Origin: Streptomyces tauricus
GTDB lineage: Bacteria; Actinomycetota; Actinomycetes; Streptomycetales; Streptomycetaceae
NCBI RefSeq assembly: GCF_014650955.1
Contig: NZ_BMVY01000006.1
Location: forward strand, 248,001-312,000
DNA: 64,000 bases
Direction of reading: 5' to 3'
The position numbers and the translations under genes were made by a program. The notes beneath the pieces are model-generated. The model had not been told where the DNA came from and did no database searches. It saw nothing but the letters and a program-made list of their open reading frames with translations. Below are positions 17,347 to 25,561 of the stretch, one piece after another; position 1 is the first letter of the stretch; every line of letters begins with the position of its first letter.

Positions 17347-17375
17347 ACACTAGGAAGCGGCGCGGCGTCGCTCAA
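17347..17375 (-). promoter_or_regulatory. promoter of the leader/AraC transcript
   Basis: Minus-strand TTGAGC (17370-17375) and TAGTGT (17347-17352) are separated by 17 bp, a good fit to a housekeeping (HrdB-type) promoter. The likely start point lies about 15 nt before the leader Shine-Dalgarno. Confidence 0.55.
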
Positions 17376-17537
17376 GTGATTTTCCGGGTCGGCGATTTTC
17401 CGGGCGGCGACGCGTTGACGGCATCGCGGGGGGAAGCGATCTTGTGAAGGGTGCCGGGACGGACGAAGTGGCCGTGCACAACGATTTCTTCAATCTTGTG
17501 GGAACCAGATGTGGGCTGCGTCACGTTCGAGTTGAAT

Positions 17538-17565
17538 GATTCCTAGTGAGTGATTCGTAGTGAGT
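17538..17565. repeat. 14-bp tandem duplication upstream of PAS gene
   Basis: GATTCCTAGTGAGT and GATTCGTAGTGAGT lie head to tail with one mismatch, 60 nt before the GTG of the PAS gene. They are AT-richer than the surroundings and could be a doubled regulator half-site or a doubled -10 region. Confidence 0.5.
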
Positions 17566-17624
17566 GAACAGACGCGCGGGCACACCGCGCAGGACACGCC
17601 GACACGGCCTGCAGGGGGTGCCAG

Positions 17625-19010
17625 GTGAGTGCTTCGCGGCGTAGTGGGACGACGGACGAGCTCGGGCCGGACGAGCCGGAGCGGGACGGGGCCGATCTGC
17701 TGGCCGCTCTGCTCGACGGGATGGACGCGGCGCTGTGCGCGTTCGACGCCGACGGAGTGGTGACGCACTGGAACCGGGAGGCCGAGCGGATCCTCGGCTG
17801 GACCGCCGCCGAGGCGGTCGGGCGGCACGGGTTCGCCGGCTGGGCCGTGCGGACCGCGGACGCCGAGGAGGTCGAGAGCCGGCTGCTGTCGGCGATGCAG
17901 GCCCCGGGGCGGCAGGTCCACGAGTTCGCGCTGCTCACCAAGGAGGGCGGCCGGGTGCTCGTACGGACCCAGTCGGCCGCCGTGCCGGGTCCCGACGGGA
18001 AGCCGGCCGGGGTGTACTGCGCCTTCAGCGAGGTGCACGCGCAGATCGATCTGGAGCGGTCGATCGCCCTGAGCGAGGCGTTGTTCGACGACGCCTCCTG
18101 GGGTGTCGTCCTCGTCGACGCCGACCTGCGGCCCGCCGTGGTCAACGGACACGCCGCGCGGGCGCTCGGCACGGGACGTACGGCCGTACTGGGCCGTCCC
18201 CTGGGCGAGTTGATCGCGCAGGGCGTGGAGGAGCTGGAGAGCGCGCTCACGCACGTTCTCGCGGAGGGTGCGCCGCCGGCGCCCGCCGAGATGTGGGTGA
18301 CCCTGCGGACCGCGGAGGGGGAGCAGCGCCGTTGCTGGCGCAGCGGGTTCCTGCGGCTCGCCTCGCCGCTCACGGAGGAACCGGTTCCGCTCGGGGTGGG
18401 CTGGCTGTTCCAGGATGTGACCGAGGCCAAGCAGACCGAGCAGGAAGCGGCGCTGCTGCGCTTCCGCACCAACCAGTTGCACCGGGCCGCGCGGGCCGCC
18501 GCCGAGTGCGAGGACCCCGCGGAGGCGGCGTCCGTCCACCTCGACTTCGCGCTGGCCGGGTTCGCCGACCACGCGCTGATCGACCGGGTGGCCGGGGGGT
18601 CCGTGGCGGACGGAGAGGGTCCGGTCCGGCTCGTACGGGGGCCCGCGACGCCCTCCGGAGCGCCGGGCCCGAGCCTGCCCGCTGGCCGCGCCGGGCTGCC
18701 GGTCCGGTACTCGGACGGGCATCCGGCGCTGCAGTGCGTCGAGCGGATCGGTTCCGTACGCGCCAGTGCGGGGTCGACCGAGCCCGACCGTACGCGCGAC
18801 TGGGCCGTGGCCCGGCAGTGGCCCGCCGACTCGGTGCACGCCCTGTGCGTCGTGCTGCGCAGCCGTGGCCGGACGCTGGGTGTCGTCACGTTCCTGCGCG
18901 GTGCCAGCCGCACGCAGTTCGAGCGGTTCGACGCGACGTATGCGGAGGATGTCGCCGTCCGGATCGCGGCGGCGCTGGATCTGGCGGCGGTACTGGAACG
19001 GCGGGTCTGA
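17625..19010 (+). CDS. PAS-domain sensor protein without output domain
   Basis: 461 aa, no membrane segment. PAS domain 1 at about 25-135 (ALCAFDADGVVTHWNREAER, then GWTAAEAVG), PAS domain 2 at about 145-275 (VVLVDADLRPAVVNGHAARA), then a GAF-like C-terminal region (about 285-461). Related Streptomyces proteins often end with a PP2C-type phosphatase (SpoIIE/RsbU-like); this one stops after the GAF-like part, so it may signal by protein contact. GTG start with GCAGGGGGT upstream. Monocistronic. Ligand unknown. Confidence 0.8.
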   Translation: MSASRRSGTTDELGPDEPERDGADLLAALLDGMDAALCAFDADGVVTHWNREAERILGWTAAEAVGRHGFAGWAVRTADAEEVESRLLSAMQAPGRQVHEFALLTKEGGRVLVRTQSAAVPGPDGKPAGVYCAFSEVHAQIDLERSIALSEALFDDASWGVVLVDADLRPAVVNGHAARALGTGRTAVLGRPLGELIAQGVEELESALTHVLAEGAPPAPAEMWVTLRTAEGEQRRCWRSGFLRLASPLTEEPVPLGVGWLFQDVTEAKQTEQEAALLRFRTNQLHRAARAAAECEDPAEAASVHLDFALAGFADHALIDRVAGGSVADGEGPVRLVRGPATPSGAPGPSLPAGRAGLPVRYSDGHPALQCVERIGSVRASAGSTEPDRTRDWAVARQWPADSVHALCVVLRSRGRTLGVVTFLRGASRTQFERFDATYAEDVAVRIAAALDLAAVLERRV

Positions 19011-19090
19011 CGGCGGGGCCCCTCCCGGTCTCCGGGGGCTGCCGACCCCAAGCCCCCAAGTCCCCCGGCCCCCGCATCGCGCTGAACGCG

Positions 19091-19119
19091 CTCGTCCTCG
19101 AACGCCGGACGGGCTGAAG
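19091..19119 (+). repeat. copy of the CTCGTCCTCGAACGCCGGAC Streptomyces repeat
   Basis: One copy of a motif that recurs throughout Streptomyces genomes near 3' ends of genes, here between the convergent PAS and SIS genes. It is distinct from the GC-rich 20-mer family described elsewhere in this window. It may contribute to termination. Confidence 0.55.
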
Positions 19120-19160
19120 AACAGGGCCCCAGCCCCGTTCCGGGCACGGCGGCCCGTCGG

Positions 19161-19919
19161 CTACCGCTGCCAGTAGAAGATCCGGTCCCCGTACTCCTCG
19201 AAGACGCGGTCGTTCCACTCCAGTCCGCCGTCCACGTTCCCCGACCGCAGGAGCGGAGGCTCGAAGCCGCGGTCCGCGAGGACGCCCGCCGCCGTCGCCA
19301 TGACCGACTGAAGGAGCGCCGACGTCACCACCGTGGACGCGGAAGCGAAGGGCGCCGGAATGGTGTCGAGGCTGAGTTCCGCGTCGCCGATCGCGATCTT
19401 CGAGTCGAGTACGACGTCGCAGTGGTCCTTCAGATACGTCCCCGAGGCGTGCCGCGACGCCGTCTCGGAGGCGTACACGACCGACGTGACCCCGATGACC
19501 TTGAGCCCGAGCGCGCGGGCGCTCATCGCCATCTCGACGGGGAGCGCGTTGCGTCCGGAGAGGGAGATGACCACCAGGAGGTCGCCGGAGCGGGCGGGGC
19601 TGGAGCCGAGGACCGCGCTCGCGAGGCCGTCGACCCGTTCCAGCGCGGAGCCCAGTGTCGCGGGCATGACGTCGACGCCGACCGCGCCCGGCACGGCGAG
19701 CAGGTTCATCAGCGCGAGACTGCCCGCGCGGTAGACGAGGTCCTGCGCGGCCAGCGACGAGTGCCCGGCACCGAAGGCGAAGAGCCGCCCGCCGTCGGCG
19801 ACCGTGTCGGCGATCAGCGTCCCGGCGGCCTCGATCGCCGGGGCCTCCTCGTCCCGCACCCGCTGCAGCAGGCCGATCGCGGCGTCGAAGAACTGCCCGG
19901 CCAGCTTGCCCTCGCTCAT
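19161..19919 (-). CDS. SIS-domain (sugar isomerase) protein
   Basis: 252 aa from ATG 19919 (GGAAGGGG upstream); the in-frame start at 19955 adds 12 residues with no ribosome-binding site. SIS phosphosugar-binding fold, with AFGAGHSSLAAQDLVYRAG (about 47-65) and VVISLSGRNALPVEMAM (about 118-134) as the sugar-phosphate loops. Likely binds or isomerises an amino-sugar phosphate; the exact reaction is unknown. Divergent from dmdR1. A DasR-like operator lies 38 nt before its start, which agrees with a role in aminosugar metabolism because DasR answers to GlcNAc-derived phosphosugars. Confidence 0.85.
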   Translation of the reverse strand: MSEGKLAGQFFDAAIGLLQRVRDEEAPAIEAAGTLIADTVADGGRLFAFGAGHSSLAAQDLVYRAGSLALMNLLAVPGAVGVDVMPATLGSALERVDGLASAVLGSSPARSGDLLVVISLSGRNALPVEMAMSARALGLKVIGVTSVVYASETASRHASGTYLKDHCDVVLDSKIAIGDAELSLDTIPAPFASASTVVTSALLQSVMATAAGVLADRGFEPPLLRSGNVDGGLEWNDRVFEEYGDRIFYWQR

Positions 19920-19957
19920 CCGCGAAGCCCCTTCCGCTGTCGTGTCGCGGATCACGT

Positions 19958-19973
19958 TGCGGTCTGGACCACT
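19958..19973. promoter_or_regulatory. DasR-responsive element (dre)-like site
   Basis: TGCGGTCTGGACCACT matches 12 of 16 positions of the dre consensus ACTGGTCTAGACCACT, with the whole core GGTCT-GACC intact. It lies in the divergent gap between the SIS gene and dmdR1. Control of dmdR1 by DasR has been described in Streptomyces as I recall; the site here is the natural candidate for that link. Confidence 0.65.
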
Positions 19974-20190
19974 GCTGTGTCAATACGCTCCACAGGGGCG
20001 ACACTGGGTTACGAGGGCCCCTGTCCACCCGGCCGGGTGCCGGGCCCGGCCGAATCGCGCAGGCACTCGTCACCACGTGGTTCCAACGGCGCGGCACGGT
20101 TGTCAGTGGGATGCGTCAGAATTGTTGCCAGGGCCAGCGCACACGCCGGTGAGCCACCCAGCCTCCGGCAGAGCTAATCGAGGGGCACGT

Positions 20191-20883
20191 ATGTCCGGAC
20201 TGATCGACACCACGGAGATGTATCTCCGCACCATCCTTGAGCTGGAGGAGGAAGGTGTGGTCCCCATGCGCGCCCGGATCGCCGAGCGGCTCGACCAGAG
20301 CGGGCCGACCGTCAGCCAGACCGTGGCGCGCATGGAGCGCGACGGTCTCGTGGCCGTCGCCAGCGACCGTCACCTGGAGCTCACGGAGGAGGGCCGCCGG
20401 CTGGCGACGCGCGTGATGCGCAAGCACCGCCTCGCCGAGTGCCTGCTCGTCGACGTGATCGGTCTGGAGTGGGAGCAGGTGCACGCGGAGGCGTGCCGCT
20501 GGGAGCACGTGATGAGCGAGGCGGTCGAGCGCCGGGTGCTCGAACTGCTGCGCCACCCGACCGAGTCGCCGTACGGGAACCCGATCCCGGGCCTGGAGGA
20601 GCTGGGCGAGAAGGACGTGGCGGACCCGTTCCTGGACGCCGGCATGGTCTCGCTGGCCGACCTCGACCCCGGTCTCGACGGCAAGACGGTCGTCGTGCGC
20701 CGCATCGGCGAGCCGATCCAGACGGACGCGCAGTTGATGTACACGCTGCGCCGGGCGGGCGTACAGCCCGGTTCGGTCGTGAGCGTGACGGAGTCCGCGG
20801 GCGGCGTGCTCGTGGGCAGCGGCGGGGAAGCGGCCGAGCTGGAGTCGGACGTGGCGTCCCACGTGTTCGTGGCGAAGCGGTAG
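20191..20883 (+). CDS. dmdR1: DtxR-family iron-dependent repressor
   Basis: 230 aa, the length of DmdR1/DtxR. Represses siderophore and iron-uptake genes when loaded with Fe(II). N-terminal winged helix (about 1-72, MYLRTILELEEEGVVPMRARIAERL), dimerisation/metal domain with HRLAECLLVDVIG and EACRWEHVMSEAVERR holding the primary and ancillary metal ligands, and a C-terminal SH3-like domain from about 150. ATG follows GAGGGGC. A short GC-rich hairpin follows the stop. Strong identity pattern to the DtxR metal-binding segment makes the call secure. Confidence 0.95.
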   Translation: MSGLIDTTEMYLRTILELEEEGVVPMRARIAERLDQSGPTVSQTVARMERDGLVAVASDRHLELTEEGRRLATRVMRKHRLAECLLVDVIGLEWEQVHAEACRWEHVMSEAVERRVLELLRHPTESPYGNPIPGLEELGEKDVADPFLDAGMVSLADLDPGLDGKTVVVRRIGEPIQTDAQLMYTLRRAGVQPGSVVSVTESAGGVLVGSGGEAAELESDVASHVFVAKR

Positions 20884-20906
20884 TGGCGACGCGCTGATGC
20901 GGTAGG

Positions 20907-20932
20907 GCGGTAGCAGTCGGAAGGGCTACCGC
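20907..20932 (+). terminator. dmdR1 terminator hairpin
   Basis: GCGGTAGC (20907-20914) and GCTACCGC (20925-20932) form a perfect 8-bp stem with a 10-nt loop, 24 nt after the dmdR1 stop. No T-run, as is common in this genus. Confidence 0.6.
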
Positions 20933-21531
20933 TCGGGTCGCTGTGCGCTGTGCGCACAGGACCGGACGGGGAGCGGGCGCGTCCGCGGGCTCGCCCCGGG
21001 GTCGCGGCGCGGGTTCGCGTGGGCCTGTCCGGGCGCCCTCGCGCGCCTCGGCGTACCCGGGGGCGCACGGGGGGAGCATGGCCTGGACCAGGGCCTCTCC
21101 CGGCCGGCTCCCCGCGCTCCGAACCCCGTCGTCAACTCCCTTAACCAGCCCCTCAGTTGCCCCACCTCGGCGTTCCCGCAGAAACAGAGATTCAGTGCGC
21201 GGAATCGCAGCGAAGCCGCCGTTCCCATGCGAGGCTGTCGCGAGAGGCATATGACCTGAGGGCTCTGGACCGAGGCGGCAGCGGCGGCGACGCGCGGTCG
21301 GGGAGGGGGCGCAAGGATGTGCCGCGGACGTGAGGAGGGCCCCGGCGCCCTGAGGCGCCGAGGCCTGTCCTCCCCTGTGCTGACCCGGAGCCCCGAGCTC
21401 CCAGGGTCATCCCCTTCGGACCGTTTTCCCCGAGCGGTCCGCCTCCCGTTGAAGATCTCCCCTCGGCGGACGCGGTCAATCCTCGGGCGAGGTCACTCGA
21501 AGGAGGGGTGTTACCGCCGAGAAGCCCACTT

Positions 21532-21547
21532 TCGAATACGCATTCGA
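21532..21547. promoter_or_regulatory. inverted repeat TCGAAT-N4-ATTCGA upstream of hydrolase
   Basis: Perfect 6-bp arms with a 4-bp spacer in an unusually AT-rich patch, about 140 nt before the hydrolase start. A TAGCGT sequence directly after it could be a -10 element, which would put the repeat over the promoter as an operator. Confidence 0.4.
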
Positions 21548-21683
21548 TAGCGTGTGGGTGACGGATCGACCACTGATTACGCAGGAACAACCAGCAGGAG
21601 CAGCGGCACGGCGAACGGTACGAGTGGACCGGCCGGATCGTGCGGGACGAGCCGGCCGAGCGGATCAAGGGGGGTGCCAGCGT

Positions 21684-22577
21684 ATGGTGCGGCGCATCGA
21701 CGTGAGCGGTGCGAGCGGAATACGTCTCGCTGCCTGGGAGTTCGCCGACCCTCCCAAGACCGGTCCGGGCAGGGGCGGCGCGGGCGCGGCGGGGGCTGGC
21801 GGGAGCGAGCGGACGCCCGGTGTGCTCTTACTCCACGGGCTCATGGGCCGCGCCTCGCACTGGGCGTCCACCGCCCGCTGGCTCGCCGAGCGGCACCGGG
21901 CCGTGGCGCTCGACCAGCGGGGCCACGGACAGAGCGCGAAGCCGCCGGAGACGGAGTACACCCGAGGGGCGTACGTCGAGGACGCGGAGGCCGCTCTCGA
22001 AGAGCTGGGCCTCGCCCCGGCCGTCCTCATCGGGCACGCCATGGGCGCCCTGACGGCCTGGCAGCTCGCCGCCAGACGGCCCGACCTGGTGCGGGGCCTG
22101 GTCATCTGCGACATGCGGGCTTCGGCGCTCGGGGCGGCCTCGCAGCGCGAGTGGGAGGAGTGGTTCAAGTCCTGGCCGGTTCCGTTCGCCACGCTCGCGG
22201 ATGTACGGAAGTGGTTCGGCGAGGACGACCCGTGGGTGGAGCGGCCGAACACCTCGCGCGGTGAGTTCTACGCCGAGGTCATGGCCGAGTACGAGGACGG
22301 GTGGCGGCCGGTCTTCGAGCCCGAGCAGATGCTCAAGTCGCGGGAGGCGTGGGTGTACGACGCGCACTGGGAGGAACTGGCGCAGGTGCGGTGTCCCACG
22401 CTGGTCGTCCGGGGGCTCGACGGGGAGTTGGGGCGGGCCGAGTCCCAGGAGATGGTCCGGGTGCTGCCCGATGGGCGGTATGCGGAGGTGGTCGATGCGG
22501 GGCATCTTGTCCACTACGACCAGCCGGAGGCGTGGCGGGCGGCTGTTGAGCCGTTCTTGGACGAGGTGCTTCGGTAG
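21684..22577 (+). CDS. alpha/beta-hydrolase-fold protein lacking nucleophile serine
   Basis: 297 aa from ATG 21684 (AAGGGGGG upstream). The fold is clear: LLLHGLMGRASHW oxyanion region (about 48-60), ALDQRGHGQS, and a C-terminal DAGHLVHYDQPEAW with the general-base histidine. The nucleophile elbow, normally G-x-S-x-G, reads GHAMGA, with Ala at 119 (codon GCC) instead of Ser. It is therefore unlikely to be a normal esterase and may be a binding protein, lyase or cofactor-free oxygenase-like member. Codon 49 is TTA, so translation should depend on the bldA tRNA. No operon partner. Confidence 0.85.
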   Translation: MVRRIDVSGASGIRLAAWEFADPPKTGPGRGGAGAAGAGGSERTPGVLLLHGLMGRASHWASTARWLAERHRAVALDQRGHGQSAKPPETEYTRGAYVEDAEAALEELGLAPAVLIGHAMGALTAWQLAARRPDLVRGLVICDMRASALGAASQREWEEWFKSWPVPFATLADVRKWFGEDDPWVERPNTSRGEFYAEVMAEYEDGWRPVFEPEQMLKSREAWVYDAHWEELAQVRCPTLVVRGLDGELGRAESQEMVRVLPDGRYAEVVDAGHLVHYDQPEAWRAAVEPFLDEVLR

Positions 22578-22614
22578 GGCGTGGCTTGGGGCGGCGCGGG
22601 TGGTGAGGGCGGGT

Positions 22615-22716
22615 TGCGCCGTTCCCCGCGCCCCTTGACGGCAAAGACGAAAGATTGCGCCGTTCCCCGCGCCCCTTGACGGCAAAGACAAGAGATTGCG
22701 CCGTCCCCGCGCCCCT
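22615..22716. repeat. three tandem copies, 41-bp period, of the GC-rich 20-mer
   Basis: Copies TGCGCCGTTCCCCGCGCCCC begin at 22615, 22656 and 22697 (the last has lost one T). Spacers read TGACGGCAAAGAC(G/A)A, so the whole 41-bp unit was duplicated. It lies between the convergent hydrolase and ABC permease genes. Confidence 0.85.
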
Positions 22717-22742
22717 GAAGACGCCGCGCCCCTGAAGGGGGG

Positions 22743-24347
22743 TCAGCCCTTGCTTACCGCTGTCAGGATTTCTGGGAGGTGGTGGGTGGTTCGGGGGGCG
22801 GCCAGGCGCAGGCCTGCCAGGGTGAGCAGGGTGCCGTATGCCGTGCCCAGGGGGAGCAGGAGCCAGGTCCAGTCGTCGCCGGTGGGTGAGACGTTCAGCC
22901 AGATGGTGAGGGCGATGACGGGCGCGCACAGCAGCGAGGCCGCGACCATGCCGCCGAAGATCGAGATCCAGGCCAGCCCCGCCTGCCCGGGAGCGACGTT
23001 CTTGTAGCCCTCCGGCGGGATCGAGTACGGGAACCGGGCCGAGGACCAGGCGCCGGTCGCCAGCATCGCGCCGAGCAGCGCGAAGGACAGGCCGAGCACC
23101 TCGGGCAGCGCGGCCCAGTCGCCGAGGAGCGCCGTCGTCAGGACGGTGACGAGGGCGGTGTACGGGAGGGTGATCAGGAGGAGGGCCAGCGCCCGGCCCC
23201 GCAGTTCGACGTACGCGTCCCTGGTCGAGGAGATCGTCATCGCGACCATCCAGAACGCGGACGTGTCCTGCCCGAACTGGTTGTACATCTGGATGCCGAG
23301 CATCCCCGCCGCGAAGCACGCGAAGTAGATCGAGCCGGTGCCCTGCAACGCGTTGAACACCGGCACGATCAGGCCGATCGCGAGCGATGTCACCCACGCC
23401 GCCTTCGTCTTCGGGTCCCGCCACACATAGCGCAGGCTGCGTTCCATGACCGTGCCCGTGCGCCCCGTGGGCAGCAGTCGGCCGAGCCCGGCGGAACGCC
23501 CCGCCTTGTCCCGTACGGGCTCGGCGGCCTGGAGGGTCGAGCCGTCCGGCGAGGTCATCAGCCGGGTGAGGGTCCGCTGCCAGTAGCCCAGCAGCGCCGC
23601 CAGCGCCAGGCCGCTCAGGGCGAGCTGGGCCAGGGCGACGGCGTACGAGCCCTCGCTGACGGAGTCCACCGCGCCGAGCGCCGACGCGGGCGGCACCCAG
23701 CGCAGTACGTCCGCCGCCGGGTCCAGTGTGGACAGTCCCGACGAACCGAGCCGCTGCGCGCCGAAGTTGACGACCTGGGCGCCCACCGCGATCACCAGGC
23801 CGCTCAGTACGGCCAGGTCACGGCCCTTGCGGCTGGTCAGCAGACGGAGGTTGGCGGTCGCTACGGCCCGGGCGAGCGCCACGCAGACCAGGAGCGCGAG
23901 GACGATCGCGACGACGCCGGTGGCGTACGCCGCCGCTCCGTGTGCCGTCGCGACGACCGAGCCGACGAGCAGGATCAGGGTGAAGAGCGGTCCGATGCCG
24001 ACCAGCGACGCCGCCAGCAGCGCGCGGACGAGGGGGCGCGGACGCAACGGCAGCATCACCAGGCGCGTGGGGTCGAGGGTCTCGTCGCCGCCGGGGAAGA
24101 ACAGCGGCATCACGGCCCAGCCGAGTGCCAGTACGGCCGTCAGCAGGACGGTGACGTTCAGTGCGTGCGGGTGGCCGCGCAGGGCGATCAGGCCCAGGAG
24201 CTGGAGTGCGGCGAAGAGGAGGACGACGACGAGCGAGGCCACGTACGCGGCCCTGCGCCCGGACGACTGCCGCAGACCGTTGCGCAGGAGGGCCAGTTTC
24301 AGCCGTACGAGAACGGGGGTGACGGGGGTGGCGGAGTCGGCCCTCAT
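22743..24347 (-). CDS. ABC transporter permease (ABC-2-like, 534 aa)
   Basis: Integral membrane subunit partnered with the ATPase just upstream (ATGA overlap at 24344-24347). About twelve hydrophobic segments in two groups (roughly 35-260 and 330-515), separated by a soluble stretch with MERSLRYVWRDPKTKAAW. This arrangement fits the large transporter permeases that actinomycetes pair with a single ATPase for export of lipids or peptides. The open frame extends far upstream, but only because GC-rich antisense DNA lacks stops; ATG 24347 is fixed by the coupling. Substrate unknown. Confidence 0.85.
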   Translation of the reverse strand: MRADSATPVTPVLVRLKLALLRNGLRQSSGRRAAYVASLVVVLLFAALQLLGLIALRGHPHALNVTVLLTAVLALGWAVMPLFFPGGDETLDPTRLVMLPLRPRPLVRALLAASLVGIGPLFTLILLVGSVVATAHGAAAYATGVVAIVLALLVCVALARAVATANLRLLTSRKGRDLAVLSGLVIAVGAQVVNFGAQRLGSSGLSTLDPAADVLRWVPPASALGAVDSVSEGSYAVALAQLALSGLALAALLGYWQRTLTRLMTSPDGSTLQAAEPVRDKAGRSAGLGRLLPTGRTGTVMERSLRYVWRDPKTKAAWVTSLAIGLIVPVFNALQGTGSIYFACFAAGMLGIQMYNQFGQDTSAFWMVAMTISSTRDAYVELRGRALALLLITLPYTALVTVLTTALLGDWAALPEVLGLSFALLGAMLATGAWSSARFPYSIPPEGYKNVAPGQAGLAWISIFGGMVAASLLCAPVIALTIWLNVSPTGDDWTWLLLPLGTAYGTLLTLAGLRLAAPRTTHHLPEILTAVSKG

Positions 24348-25114
24348 CGGGCGCCGCCGCCCAGCCAGTCGAGGTCGGAACCGGTGGTGCGGCCGTTCGC
24401 GCCGACGAGTTCGAGGAAGGCCTGCTGGAGGGAGGGGGCGGCGCCGCGCACCTCGGCGAGCGGGCCGTGGGCGCGGATGCGGCCGGCGGCCATCACGGCG
24501 ACCCAGTCGCAGAGCGACTCGACGAGTTCCATGACGTGGGAGGAGAAGACGACGGTCGCCCCGGAGGCGGTGTAGCGCTCCAGCACACCGCGGATGGTCT
24601 GGGCGGAGATCGGGTCGACGCCCTCGAAGGGCTCGTCGAGGAACAGCACTTCGGGGTTGTGCAGCAGTGCGGCGGCCAGGCCGATCTTCTTGCGCATGCC
24701 GGTGGAGTAGTCGACGACCAGTTTGTGCTGGGCTCCGGCGAGGTCGAGTACGTCGAGGAGCTGGGTGGCCCGCTTGTCGACCTCCGCGCCGGGCAGGCCG
24801 CGCAGGCGGCCCGTGTACGCGAGCAGTTCGCGGCCGGAGAGGCGCTCGAAGAGGCGCAGCCCTTCCGGGAGTACGCCGATGCGGGCCTTGACCTCGGTGG
24901 GGTCGCGCCACACGTCGTGGCCGACCACCTCGACGGTTCCCTGGTCGGGGCGCAGGAGTCCGGTCACCATCGACAGGGTGGTGGTCTTGCCGGCTCCGTT
25001 GGGGCCTACCAGGCCGATGAACTGGCCCGCGGGCAGTTCCAGATCGATGCCCGCGACGGCGATCTGCTCCCCGAATCGCTTCCAGAGCCCGTGTATGCGC
25101 ACCGCGACCGTCAT
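24344..25114 (-). CDS. ABC transporter ATP-binding protein
   Basis: 256 aa ATPase. Walker A GPNGAGKTTT at about residues 37-46, Q-loop region LLRPDQGTVEVVG, signature STGMRKKIGLAAALL, Walker B VLFLDEPFEGVDP, and the H-loop in VVFSSHVMELVE. STGM in place of LSGGQ-like sequence is a common variant in exporters of this type. ATG 25114 is preferred to the GTG three codons upstream. First gene of a two-gene operon with the permease; probably an efflux system. Confidence 0.92.
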   Translation of the reverse strand: MTVAVRIHGLWKRFGEQIAVAGIDLELPAGQFIGLVGPNGAGKTTTLSMVTGLLRPDQGTVEVVGHDVWRDPTEVKARIGVLPEGLRLFERLSGRELLAYTGRLRGLPGAEVDKRATQLLDVLDLAGAQHKLVVDYSTGMRKKIGLAAALLHNPEVLFLDEPFEGVDPISAQTIRGVLERYTASGATVVFSSHVMELVESLCDWVAVMAAGRIRAHGPLAEVRGAAPSLQQAFLELVGANGRTTGSDLDWLGGGAR

Positions 25115-25159
25115 GCGAGGCACGATACGGGGCGCTCCGCGGGTTCGTCGTGGCCCTCC

Positions 25160-25510
25160 GCGCAGTTCCCCGCGCCCCTGAGGAACGGGGCTGGGCCCCA
25201 GGCCGATCGGTGCGTGCGGGTGGGCCGGGGTGGGCCGCGCAGTTCCCCGCGCCCCTGAAGAGCGGGGCTGGGCCCCAGGCCGATTGGTCCGTGCGGGTGG
25301 GCCGGGGTGGGCCGCGCCGTTCCCCGCGCCCCTGAGGGGGTGGAAGTCCCGTGGGTTTGTCCGTGCGGGTGGGTGGGGTGGAGTGCGCCGTTCCCCGCGC
25401 CCCTGACGGCGATGCCGCGTGGGCGGGGGCCGGTCGTGTCGTTCCCCGTCCGCCTGAGGGCAAAAGCATGGGGGCGCAGCCCCGCTTTTGAGGGGCGCGG
25501 GGAACTGCGC
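25160..25510. repeat. repeat cluster: 77-bp tandem units plus inverted copy
   Basis: Copies of GCGC[A/C]GTTCCCCGCGCCCCT begin at 25160, 25237 and 25314, exactly 77 bp apart and with shared spacers (GGGGCTGGGCCCCAGGCCGAT and GTGCGGGTGGGCCGGGGTGG parts). A fourth copy is at 25385, and an inverted copy is at 25491-25510. The 25115-25561 gap between two minus-strand genes contains nothing else. The facing copies can form a long hairpin that would insulate the prim-pol gene from the ABC operon. Confidence 0.85.
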
Positions 25511-25561
25511 GGCCCACCCCCGCCGACCCGCGGCTGTGAACCGCCCCGCCCGGTGCCACCG

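Larger units (their letters stand above)
20884..21683. other. 800-bp intergenic region after dmdR1
   Basis: No gene supported. It holds a terminator-like hairpin (20907-20932), a CTGTGCGCACAG palindrome (20948-20959), and near the hydrolase an AT-rich inverted repeat (21532-21547). The rest is GC-rich without coding periodicity that I can see. Confidence 0.5.
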
